Source of the DNA: SYAN01 sp049459795
GTDB lineage: Bacteria > Actinomycetota > Actinomycetes > Nanopelagicales > Nanopelagicaceae
Reading direction: 5' to 3'
Assembly: GCA_049459795.1 (NCBI GenBank)
Contig: JBMUDS010000015.1
Coordinates: 1-24,718 of the forward strand
Length of the DNA: 24,718 nt
This document shows positions 1 through 7,287 of the stretch, one piece after another. The stretch's first letter is position 1; each line of letters opens with the position of its first letter. The position numbers and the translations under genes are program-made. The notes below the pieces were generated by a model, which was given only the letters and a program-made list of their open reading frames with translations, ran no database searches and was not told the DNA's origin.

Positions 1-54
1 CTTCGCCAACTCGGCGAAGCCATCACTCCAGACATCTTCACTGATGACGATCAC
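1..54 (-). CDS. 5' end of a probable D-2-hydroxyacid dehydrogenase (partial)
   Basis: Only the first 18 codons are in the window, starting with GTG at 54 and reading MIVISEDVWSDGFAELAK. An AAAGGA ribosome binding site lies 7 bases upstream (62-67). The beta-strand then helix pattern resembles the N-terminus of SerA-like 2-hydroxyacid dehydrogenases. It follows suyB by about 40 bases on the same strand, so it is probably the next gene of the operon. In sulfolactate degraders a SerA-type enzyme, SlcC, oxidises (S)-sulfolactate to sulfopyruvate, which would fit here. The start and reading frame are reasonably supported. The family is a guess from 18 residues, and the SlcC role is inference from context. 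Confidence 0.4.
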   Translation of the reverse strand, partial: MIVISEDVWSDGFAELAK

Positions 55-94
55 GAACCAGTCCTTTCGATCTTAAGAAACGGCGGGTTTTCTA

Positions 95-1261
95 TTACGC
101 GGAGATGTAGAGCTTGGTGAAGGTGTACTCGCGGTGGCCGAGAGCTTCGGCTGCGCAGAGACGTCCATTCACGGTTCGCTCGATGACATCCATCATCATG
201 TCTCCGGCCTTGGTCAGGTCATATTCCTGACGGAGAAGGCCTGAGACATCAAGGTCGATGTGTTCCTTCATACTCGCTGCAGTCTTCTTATTCGCAGTGA
301 GTTTCAAGACAGGGACGATCGGATTTCCGATGACGTTTCCTTGTCCAGTTGGGAAGAGGTGGACCACTGCACCGGCTGCTGCCATGAGCGTTACGCACTC
401 TGCTGCTGCCGAAGAGGTGTCCATGAAGTAGAGCCCTTGCTTCTTCCGGTCAGGTGCTTCTGCTGGAGCCAAGACGCCGATCACAGGAACTGATCCAGTC
501 TTTGCGATATTTCCAAGCGCCTTCTCTTCGATCGTCGTAAGACCACCAGCGATATTTCCCTGGGTCGGTTGTGAACCAAGGAGGTTTGCGCCGGTCGATT
601 CGATCACCTTGATGTAATTGTCGTAGGTAGTCTGGAAGGCAAGACGGCAGGCATCATCGATGCAACGCTCTGCGATCAAGTGCTCGCCACCAGTGAGCTC
701 TGAGGTCTCACCGAAGAAGACGGTGCCACCTGCTGCAACCCAGCGATCGACTGCTTGTGAAGTAGTTGGGCAAGAACCAAGCCCAGAAGTCGTATCTGAC
801 TCCCCGCACTTGATGCTCATGATGAGGTCGCCAGCTTGAGCATCCTCACGCTGTGCCTCTGATGCATCCTGCAAGAAGACCTGGGCAACTCGCGCTGCAT
901 CAGCGATGATCTGGAGATCGCCTTTTCCTTCGATGGAGAAGGATGCGACTGGCTTTCCTGACTTCGCGATACCTGCAGCGACTCGCTCGGTCCACTTCGG
1001 TTCGATACCGATCACGACGACAGCAGCGACGTTTCCATTAAGGCCAGTTCCGATCAATGTACGGAATGTGAGTTCTAGATCCTCACCGAACTGAAGGCGG
1101 CCGAATGCGTGTGGGAGTGCGAGTGTTCCTGGGACGACTTTCGCTACCGCTTCTGCTGCAGCGTTTGAGAGATCATCGACAGGAAGAATGATGACGTGAT
1201 TACGAATACCCATCGATCCATCAGGGCGGCGGTATCCGGTTAGGCGCGGCTTGCTTGCCAT
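95..1261 (-). CDS. suyB: UxaA-family large subunit, probable sulfolactate sulfo-lyase beta subunit (SuyB)
   Basis: This 388-residue protein is the C-terminal catalytic half of the UxaA (altronate/galactarate dehydratase) family as a separate subunit. It opens with the family signature GYRRPDGSMGIRN (residues 9-21). KCGESDTTSG at 151-160 places Cys152 where the family has its KCGGSD-type motif. SuyB of sulfolactate degraders has about this size and works with a small SuyA subunit, cleaving (R)-sulfolactate to pyruvate and sulfite. The start ATG has GAGGAG six bases upstream and overlaps the suyA 3' end by 22 bases, which implies coupled translation. The SuyB reading rests on the YihT/YihV-like genes just upstream. 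Alternatively the pair could dehydrate a non-sulfonated sugar acid; both single-chain and split UxaA enzymes exist for such acids. The family call is firm and the substrate is inferred. Confidence 0.72.
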   Translation of the reverse strand: MASKPRLTGYRRPDGSMGIRNHVIILPVDDLSNAAAEAVAKVVPGTLALPHAFGRLQFGEDLELTFRTLIGTGLNGNVAAVVVIGIEPKWTERVAAGIAKSGKPVASFSIEGKGDLQIIADAARVAQVFLQDASEAQREDAQAGDLIMSIKCGESDTTSGLGSCPTTSQAVDRWVAAGGTVFFGETSELTGGEHLIAERCIDDACRLAFQTTYDNYIKVIESTGANLLGSQPTQGNIAGGLTTIEEKALGNIAKTGSVPVIGVLAPAEAPDRKKQGLYFMDTSSAAAECVTLMAAAGAVVHLFPTGQGNVIGNPIVPVLKLTANKKTAASMKEHIDLDVSGLLRQEYDLTKAGDMMMDVIERTVNGRLCAAEALGHREYTFTKLYISA

Positions 1262-1542
1262 CTATAGCTCCTCATGTTGTGGGTGTGAACGTAATCGCCC
1301 TTCTTGATGGGCTCGGATGCGATCCCTACTTGGATCCCATACTTGATGATCGCTTCGCCTTCGGCATGATCCTTCAACGCGAACTTATGTCCCAATGGGA
1401 TCGGGTGGTTGAGGGTTGCCGTGTGCTCGCTCTGCTCCTTCACTGATAGTCCATACAGTTCGCCTGGTTGCAGATCATCGTTCGCAACCGCGACTGAATC
1501 GCCATCGTGATGAAGCAAGAAATCTGGCACTCGCTTCGCCAT
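1240..1542 (-). CDS. suyA: SAF-domain small subunit, probable sulfolactate sulfo-lyase alpha subunit (SuyA)
   Basis: This 100-residue protein matches the N-terminal SAF domain of UxaA dehydratases. Visible family patterns are HHDGDSVAVA (residues 11-20), IPLGHKFAL in the middle, IKYGIQVGIA, and the closing GDYVHTHNMRS whose histidines end the domain. In UxaA this domain is fused to the large domain. In SuyAB and some other family members it is a separate chain, as here. The start has AAAGGAAAG just upstream. A 45-base gap separates it from the aldolase gene, and its 3' end overlaps suyB by 22 bases, so the two subunits are likely made in equal amounts. The function as sulfolactate lyase subunit is inferred from the gene neighbourhood. 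Confidence 0.72.
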   Translation of the reverse strand: MAKRVPDFLLHHDGDSVAVANDDLQPGELYGLSVKEQSEHTATLNHPIPLGHKFALKDHAEGEAIIKYGIQVGIASEPIKKGDYVHTHNMRSYRWQASRA

Positions 1543-1587
1543 GGTCTTTCCTTTCCGCTCGTTTCTTACTTTGCTGACTTTAGATTT

Positions 1588-2448
1588 TTAGATCAGATTC
1601 GAATTGACCGCATCGATGAAGCTTTGAAGTCTGGGCCGTGAGATCGAGGTGAGTGATGCGCGCTCATCCTCGTCGCCGACTACATCCGCCCACACCGCTC
1701 GACCGGCAAGAAAGCCCTTCGCGCCTGACTTACAGGCAAGGCTTACTGCACGCTCGAAATCTTCCTTTGCTACTCCGTTGGATAGGACTACCCAAGGAAC
1801 TCCGATTGCATCATGCATCTTCTTGTAGACGTTCTTCATCTCATCATCGGTAGCTTTGCCACCAAATGGGACTTCAGCCTTGTAGACGTCCATGCCCCAC
1901 GCGGATGCCTCTTTCGCTGCATTGACGATCTCGACTTCACGATCAAAGTCACCACCATTTCGGGGCGGCTTGACGATGATCTCAACGAGCGAGATCAACC
2001 CTTCCTTCTGTGCTCCATCGATGAACTTCTTCGCCATCTCAGCCCGCATCTCAGGACTTTCATCAGCGCGATAGAGGATCAATAGTTTGAGTGCGACAGC
2101 ACCAAGCCGCTTCATCTCCGCGGCATCGACGCGATCGTCGATCGCAGTGTCTGTTGCCGCCCCTCCAGCAGGTCCGATCAAGAGATCTTGTGCAGCGATC
2201 AAGCCACAATTCGGCGCAAGCGCCTTTCGATCGACGATCTGCTTCAAACCGAAATCGAGATCGACAAGGAGTCCTGAAGCGAGATCCGAGAGTTTCTCTG
2301 CGACTGCGACTTTGAAATCAGTCAGAACCTCATCGCCGATTTCACCACCTCGCTTTGCTGCATACATGCCACGAAGCGCTTCGCGTTGATCGACAGCAAC
2401 CATCGCAAGTCCACCAGATGAGAGGGCAAGTGGAGCCAGGGAGACCAT
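1588..2448 (-). CDS. yihT: Class I aldolase of the YihT family: 6-deoxy-6-sulfofructose-1-phosphate aldolase
   Basis: The 286-residue protein closely follows E. coli YihT as I recall it: GGLAMVAVDQREALRGMYAA (12-31) against GGFAMLAVDQREAMRLMFAA, then VLTDFKV (41-47), ALKLLILYR (119-127), PPRNGGDFDRE (161-171) and GFLAGRAVW (245-253). Lys190 in DVYKAEVP is the expected Schiff-base lysine. Ser223 (VLSNGV) and Arg250 (AGRAVW) lie in the segments that bind the sulfonate in YihT. The reaction is reversible cleavage of sulfofructose 1-phosphate to DHAP and sulfolactaldehyde. The ATG shares one base with the kinase stop (TAATG), so the two steps are translationally coupled. LacD-type tagatose-bisphosphate aldolase is the main alternative, but the adjoining YihV-like kinase argues for the sulfo-sugar. 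Confidence 0.85.
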   Translation of the reverse strand: MVSLAPLALSSGGLAMVAVDQREALRGMYAAKRGGEIGDEVLTDFKVAVAEKLSDLASGLLVDLDFGLKQIVDRKALAPNCGLIAAQDLLIGPAGGAATDTAIDDRVDAAEMKRLGAVALKLLILYRADESPEMRAEMAKKFIDGAQKEGLISLVEIIVKPPRNGGDFDREVEIVNAAKEASAWGMDVYKAEVPFGGKATDDEMKNVYKKMHDAIGVPWVVLSNGVAKEDFERAVSLACKSGAKGFLAGRAVWADVVGDEDERASLTSISRPRLQSFIDAVNSNLI

Positions 2449-3302
2449 TACTTCACACCAACTTTCAGATTGTCGAGGTACTTCTTTGCCTCTTCTCTCG
2501 ACGGCACTGCGCTGTACCCATCAAGTCCCATACATGAAAGACCAGCAACGACGTTGGCGAAAGTCGTCGCCTCGTCGATTGCCATTGACCACACTTGAGT
2601 AGCGACCATGGCGCCATGGAAGACATCACCAGCACCGAGCGTGCTCACCACATCTACGGAGATCGCTGGGGCAACACCTGAAGTAATCCCATCGGAGTAG
2701 GCACTGCCTCTCTCACCGTGGGAGATGACGACCCAATTCTTATCTCGCACCGCAGTAGAAGTATCGACAGTGATCTTCTCCGACGGTACATAGAGATCCC
2801 AATCAGACGAAGAAAGCCCTTCGAAGGGATAACCCACGTCAAGCGAAAGCTTCGACCCGCCACCACGCTTGACACCCCATTCCTGAATGACGGTAGCGCC
2901 GAAATGATCTGCATGGATCCATGGTGGAAGGGCGCCCTCAGGCTTCTTCGACGCAACACGTTCGGGTTTGACCATGATCGCTCGCGACTGCTCGCTCTTC
3001 GAGATCACGATGGTGCTCTGAGTCGTGGGGGTGTCACTTCGCTCGACCAATGAAGTATCGACACCTTCTCGCTTCAATACTTCAACGATGTAATCACCAC
3101 CTTCGTCATTTCCAACGACAGCGGAGAGGGCGACTTTCACGCCAAGGCGCGACATCGTGATCGCTGCGACAGTTGCAGGGCCACCGATGGATCGTGCATG
3201 AGAGAGCGCGATGACTCGCTCATCACGATCGGGGTAACGATCAACGAGCACGATGTTATCGACCGTTGCGATGCCAACGGAGAGCACGTCAAATTGATTC
3301 AT
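2448..3302 (-). CDS. yihV: PfkB-family sugar kinase, YihV-like sulfofructose kinase
   Basis: This is a ribokinase-fold (PfkB) enzyme of 284 residues. The substrate-side glycine motif is IGGPATVAAITMSRLG (39-54), and the second signature is STLGAGDVFHGAMVA (220-234), where Asp226 is the catalytic base. YihV has the parallel blocks GGGPAATAAVAAARLG and DTTGAGDVFHGALA. It would phosphorylate 6-deoxy-6-sulfofructose at C1 with ATP. The 3' neighbour is a YihT-type aldolase joined by a one-base overlap, the same functional pairing as in E. coli sulfoglycolysis. The start codon directly abuts the regulator's stop codon. The family call is certain. The sulfo-substrate is inferred from motif similarity plus the aldolase. 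Confidence 0.8.
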   Translation of the reverse strand: MNQFDVLSVGIATVDNIVLVDRYPDRDERVIALSHARSIGGPATVAAITMSRLGVKVALSAVVGNDEGGDYIVEVLKREGVDTSLVERSDTPTTQSTIVISKSEQSRAIMVKPERVASKKPEGALPPWIHADHFGATVIQEWGVKRGGGSKLSLDVGYPFEGLSSSDWDLYVPSEKITVDTSTAVRDKNWVVISHGERGSAYSDGITSGVAPAISVDVVSTLGAGDVFHGAMVATQVWSMAIDEATTFANVVAGLSCMGLDGYSAVPSREEAKKYLDNLKVGVK

Positions 3303-4016
3303 CTATCTCTCGTGCTCGCTCTTCAAGAACTTTGCCCATGCATCACGTGCATTATGGATATGTTGGATGATCATCAATCGCGCATTGATCGGATCCCGCT
3401 TCTCGATCGCTTCCATGATGATGCTGTGCTCTTCTTCTGATTGATCGATACGGCCGGGAAGCTTCAATGTGTTATCCATCGAGTGGCGCATGATCTCCTG
3501 CAACGTACCGAGAGTCTGATTCAAGAAACGATTCTGCGCACTTCTGACGATCACCAAATGGAATTCCATGTCGAGCTCACGGACTCGATCGAAATCGATC
3601 GGATCCTCTTTCAATGCCTCTCGAAGACGTCCAAGCGCATCCTTGATCTCATCGAGTTGCTCTTCGCTCCTCCGCTCCGCTGCCCATTCCACTGCTGGCG
3701 CTTCAAGGATCTCGCGCATCTGGAAGAGCTCTTCGATGGTGTGACGTTGTGCAAGATAAGCATCTTTGATCTTGCCTCCCGTCTCATCATCGAGGACGAA
3801 GACACCTACGCCATGCTTGACGATCAAATGACCTTGCGCTTGAAGTACTTGGATCGCTTCGCGAAGTGACGGTCTCGAGATTCCGATGATCCGTGCTAAC
3901 TCTCTCTCGCTCTCCAACTTCGCACCCGGCTTGAGATGTGCGCTCTCGATGTACTCAAGGAGTGCGCGGACGTTCTCGTTAAGGCGAGGCGGGATGTTGA
4001 GGATTGGAGTCGCCAT
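3303..4016 (-). CDS. GntR-family transcriptional regulator, FadR/FCD subfamily
   Basis: A 237-residue regulator. A winged helix-turn-helix spans about 10-75, with recognition-helix region ESERELARIIGISRPSLREA. An all-helical FCD ligand domain follows, from about 90 to 230. Metal-site residues are visible in LDMEFH, EEEHS and QHIHNAR. FCD regulators usually bind a pathway carboxylate or sugar acid and release DNA. Sulfolactate or a sulfo-sugar would be a natural effector here, but that is a guess. It sits between the permeases (3-base gap) and the kinase (0-base gap) inside the operon, so it probably regulates its own transcript. GGTC/GACC inverted repeats upstream of 9842 are candidate operators. 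The start has AAGGGAT upstream. Confidence 0.85.
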   Translation of the reverse strand: MATPILNIPPRLNENVRALLEYIESAHLKPGAKLESERELARIIGISRPSLREAIQVLQAQGHLIVKHGVGVFVLDDETGGKIKDAYLAQRHTIEELFQMREILEAPAVEWAAERRSEEQLDEIKDALGRLREALKEDPIDFDRVRELDMEFHLVIVRSAQNRFLNQTLGTLQEIMRHSMDNTLKLPGRIDQSEEEHSIIMEAIEKRDPINARLMIIQHIHNARDAWAKFLKSEHER

Positions 4017-4019
4017 CTT

Positions 4020-4835
4020 CTATCCCTTGACCGCACCAGCAGTAAGGCCGGCAACGAAAGTCCGTTGCATCAAGAGATACATGATCACCATCGGAAGAGA
4101 TGCGACCATGACAGCGGTGAAGATCATCGAGAAGTTGATCGCGTATTCACCACGGAAATCGAGAAGTGCCAATGGCAAAGTCTTGAGATCAGACTGTGTG
4201 ATCAAGAGCAGTGGATAGAGAAGGTCATTCCAATTGATGACGAAGAGGAAGATCGCAACAGCTCCCATAGAAGGTCTCGATAGAGGAAGCGCTACTGATC
4301 TATAGAGCTTGAATGGACCTGCACCATCTATTGCTGCGGCCTCATAGAGTTCATTCGGAATCTGCTGGAAGAAAGCAGTCAAGATGAAGACCGAGATTGG
4401 TAGCGTCGAAGCGACATTGATCAAGACCAAGCCATGAAGTGTGTTGAGCAGATTCAAACTCTGGAACAACTGGAATATTGCGATGATGCTCGTTGCTGCT
4501 GGGATAGTCAGACCTAGAAGGAAGAGAGTCAGCAGGACCTTCGCGCTCTTGTTGAACATCCTGGCGATTCCGAAGGAAGCAAGGCTTGCCAGTGCCAAAG
4601 TGATCACAACCGATGCGAGCGTGACGATGGTGCTATTTCGGAAATTGGTGACGATCTGGCCACCCTCGATCAGGGTTCGATAGTTGTCGAGTGTCCATTT
4701 TTCTGGCAAAGCGAGCGGCTTGGTCATCAACTCGAGGTCACCCTTGAAAGTTCCGAAGACCACTACAGACACTGGAACAATGATCAGCACTGTAAAGATA
4801 GTGAGGGCGACAAGTCTGCTTATCTTGTAGAACAT
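4020..4835 (-). CDS. ABC sugar transporter permease, MalG type
   Basis: This 271-residue inner-membrane protein of the carbohydrate-uptake type 1 (MalG) family has about six hydrophobic segments, the first at about 8-30. The cytoplasmic EAA loop that docks the ATPase reads YEAAAIDGAGPFKLYRSVAL. An excellent GGAGG ribosome site lies 7 bases before the ATG. It pairs with the MalF-type permease just upstream (11-base gap) and the binding protein. No ABC ATPase gene is present in the window, so the importer probably uses a shared ATPase encoded elsewhere, as MsiK does in other actinobacteria. Substrate SQ or SQ-glycerol is inferred from the surrounding catabolic genes. Confidence 0.85.
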   Translation of the reverse strand: MFYKISRLVALTIFTVLIIVPVSVVVFGTFKGDLELMTKPLALPEKWTLDNYRTLIEGGQIVTNFRNSTIVTLASVVITLALASLASFGIARMFNKSAKVLLTLFLLGLTIPAATSIIAIFQLFQSLNLLNTLHGLVLINVASTLPISVFILTAFFQQIPNELYEAAAIDGAGPFKLYRSVALPLSRPSMGAVAIFLFVINWNDLLYPLLLITQSDLKTLPLALLDFRGEYAINFSMIFTAVMVASLPMVIMYLLMQRTFVAGLTAGAVKG

Positions 4836-4846
4836 CTCAGCACCTC

Positions 4847-5791
4847 CTAGTACTTCGTCCGAAGGACACGTCGCTGCACCCAGGTGAGCAGGATGATGAA
4901 TATGACGAGATAAATCGAAAGCGAAGCTGCATAACCGAATCGATATTCGCCAAAGCCGGTCAGATAGATCATTGTGACCAAGATGCTGGTGGAGTTACTT
5001 GGACCACCACCAGTCATAGTGAAGACAAGGTCAAAGGCGCGAAAAGATTGAATCGTCGTGTAGGCAAGGACCACGGCCGTCGTCGGTAGCGCCATAGGCC
5101 AGGTAACGCTCTTGAATTGTTGCCACCGTGAAGCGCCATCGACTTCAGCTGCTTCATAAAGTTCTTGAGGGATCTGCTGAAGACCAGCGATATAGACCAC
5201 CATCATCTGGCCGGTATGGAACCAGACTTGAGTAAAGGCAAGAGCCCTCAAAGTGATGGTTTCAGATCCAAGCCAACTAAGCGCGAACTCATCAAGCCCA
5301 ACACTTCGAAGAAGAGTGTTTATCGCTCCAAGATTCGGTTCATAAAGGAACTGCCACACCATTGCAACGGAAACTGAAGAGAGAATTGTTGGAAAGAAGT
5401 ACAGCGTGCGAAGCGCCACTGAGGCACGAGTCGTCTTGACTAAGAAGATCGCAAAGAGTAAAGAGAATGCTGTCTGGAAGATGATGACTAAGAAGGAAAA
5501 CTCGACATTGTTCCCAAGAACTTTCGCGAAGGTGTCATCGTTTGTTACGGCCCTGGTGAAGTTATCGAATCCGATGAAGCGTGGCTCTAAGAAGCCGTCC
5601 CACTCGGTGAAGGCATAACGAAGGTTCGCAACCGTCGGGTAGAGATAGAAGATCGTATAGATCAAAAAGGCAGGGAGAATCATCAACGCGAACCTGCGAT
5701 CGTGGATTCGCTTTAACTGGGTACTCGATTTCCCTTTTCCTGGGGATCGAGTACCGGTGCCCTTTCGGGCACCGGTATCGATAGTTGCCAT
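4847..5791 (-). CDS. ABC sugar transporter permease, MalF type
   Basis: A 314-residue permease of the MalF/UgpA type. A basic cytoplasmic N-terminal tail of about 33 residues is followed by about six membrane segments, beginning near FALMILPAFLIYTIFYLY. The EAA loop is LYEAAEVDGASRWQQFKSV, followed by the usual proline-containing turn. The gene lies 7 bases after the binding-protein gene and 11 before the MalG-type gene. Its ribosome binding site is weak (AGAGG inside the end of the binding-protein gene, about 13 bases away), suggesting coupled translation. Together with its partner it forms the membrane channel of the importer serving this locus. Confidence 0.85.
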   Translation of the reverse strand: MATIDTGARKGTGTRSPGKGKSSTQLKRIHDRRFALMILPAFLIYTIFYLYPTVANLRYAFTEWDGFLEPRFIGFDNFTRAVTNDDTFAKVLGNNVEFSFLVIIFQTAFSLLFAIFLVKTTRASVALRTLYFFPTILSSVSVAMVWQFLYEPNLGAINTLLRSVGLDEFALSWLGSETITLRALAFTQVWFHTGQMMVVYIAGLQQIPQELYEAAEVDGASRWQQFKSVTWPMALPTTAVVLAYTTIQSFRAFDLVFTMTGGGPSNSTSILVTMIYLTGFGEYRFGYAASLSIYLVIFIILLTWVQRRVLRTKY

Positions 5792-5798
5792 GGTTCGG

Positions 5799-7232
5799 TT
5801 AGAACCTCTGCTTGATCAATTTAGCGCCCTCTTCAACGGCAGTGTCGACAGCGTCGCCACCCGCGATATTGATGAAGATATCTTCAACAATGTTACGGAC
5901 TGCGAGGTTCGCAAAGACGAATCGAGGAGCAAGGATCAAGCGCTCAGACATGATGCTGGAAGTGTTACGTAGGTCAGCATCTGTGTATTCAGCATCAAGC
6001 ACGGTTACGTGCTGAGCTGAGTTATTCGCATAGTAGGAAGCGATCTCACCCTGGAGCAGGAATGAGATGAAGGAACGTGCGATGCGCTTTTCAACCGAGC
6101 CTGCATTCTTATTGACGGTAAGAATGAAGGTGTTATTTGTGATTCCACTGAACTTCGAATTACGGTCGTTGGTCCAATTGAATCCGGTGATTCCCATGTT
6201 TCCAGCCATCTTTGGCTCGAGGGCACGGATACCGTTCATTGAGAAGGAACCGGTTGGAAGGATCGGTGACTTACCTGTTGCGAAGAGTGCGTTCGCTGCA
6301 GGTTCGGTCACACCCTTTGGATTGTCAGGGAAGCAACCAGCGTCACGGAGTTGTGCGTACTTGCCAGCAACTTCCTTGAACCAGGCCTGGGTCACTTCTG
6401 CCTTGCCGGTGTCGATGTCCTTGAGCTTGCCTTCCACCTCAGCGACTGTGCTACCGATGTTCATAAACGCAGAGTTCATGATCTGGCCAGCCTGACCCTT
6501 GTTTCCGCCCATCCATGCCATCGGGGTGTAGCCCTTGGCCTTAGCGGTACGGCAATAGGTCAACCACTCGTTGAAGGTCTTAGGTAGAGCCCAACCTTCC
6601 TTCTTGAAGATATCGATGTTGTAGATCGGGTTGTTGAAGAGTGACTGGTAAGGAATACCAAGCTGCTTGCCTCCGAATTGACCAGCACCCATCATGCTTG
6701 CGATCACATTTCGCTTGGCCCACTGCTGATTGGTGAGATCCTCGAAGACACCAGCAGTTGCACCCTGAGTGAACTGTGTTCCACGGAAGACAGCCACAAG
6801 ACCTGCCTTGCGGTTTCCACGGATCTTCTGGAGGGCGTTTGTCTCGTGGTCGGTATTTGGCGAAATGACCTGAGAGACCTTGGTTCCTGGATTTGCTGCC
6901 TCGAATCGCTTGATGATCTCATCGAACTCTTCACGATCCTCTGCACGCCAGTGCCAGAACTCGAGAGTTCCATCTGGTGCAGCAATTGCCTTCACTGGAG
7001 GCAAATTGGTTTTAGAAAGCTTAACTCGCTGCCAAACCAATCGACCTTGTGAATTCTTTGCGCATTGCAGCGAGGTAGACGATGTACCCGTCAACTCACC
7101 TTCATTCTTACATGCCTGATTGCGAACCTCACCAGCAGCCTGGCTCGCAGTCAAAGGCACGATTGTTGCTGTTACCGCGAACGCAGCCGCGATGAACAGC
7201 TTGAATGCTTTCGCACTCTTTGTTGCTTTCAT
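5799..7232 (-). CDS. Secreted substrate-binding protein of a sugar ABC importer
   Basis: A 477-residue family 1 solute-binding protein. A Sec signal peptide covers about 1-32 (basic start, hydrophobic LFIAAAFAVTATIVPLTA, cleavage likely after ASQA). There is no lipobox cysteine, so membrane anchoring is not explained. The mature chain begins with a short module bearing Cys41 and Cys57 and ending LVWQ (65-68). The usual fold then starts at GTLEFWHW (88-95) with the RFEAANPGTKV segment typical of the family. The gene precedes the two permeases and has a strong AAAGGAGA ribosome site. It probably binds SQ or its glycerol glycoside, judged only from the operon. The extra N-terminal module is unusual for the family. 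Confidence 0.85.
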   Translation of the reverse strand: MKATKSAKAFKLFIAAAFAVTATIVPLTASQAAGEVRNQACKNEGELTGTSSTSLQCAKNSQGRLVWQRVKLSKTNLPPVKAIAAPDGTLEFWHWRAEDREEFDEIIKRFEAANPGTKVSQVISPNTDHETNALQKIRGNRKAGLVAVFRGTQFTQGATAGVFEDLTNQQWAKRNVIASMMGAGQFGGKQLGIPYQSLFNNPIYNIDIFKKEGWALPKTFNEWLTYCRTAKAKGYTPMAWMGGNKGQAGQIMNSAFMNIGSTVAEVEGKLKDIDTGKAEVTQAWFKEVAGKYAQLRDAGCFPDNPKGVTEPAANALFATGKSPILPTGSFSMNGIRALEPKMAGNMGITGFNWTNDRNSKFSGITNNTFILTVNKNAGSVEKRIARSFISFLLQGEIASYYANNSAQHVTVLDAEYTDADLRNTSSIMSERLILAPRFVFANLAVRNIVEDIFINIAGGDAVDTAVEEGAKLIKQRF

Positions 7233-7287
7233 GCTTTCTCCTTTAATGAGGGTCCTTGGGATAAGGATTCGTGGTGAATCGACTTGA

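Noticed and set aside
1..120. Plus-strand open frame from the left edge ending in a TGA at 118-120
   Set aside because: It would overlap the 3' end of suyB. The minus-strand frame has a good ribosome site and a family-like N-terminus, while this one shows no recognisable domain.
95..1542. Altronate or galactarate dehydratase as the primary call for the UxaA-family pair
   Set aside because: No uronate or galactarate genes are nearby, and the upstream operon encodes YihV/YihT-like proteins. It is kept only as an alternative, because sequence alone cannot exclude it.
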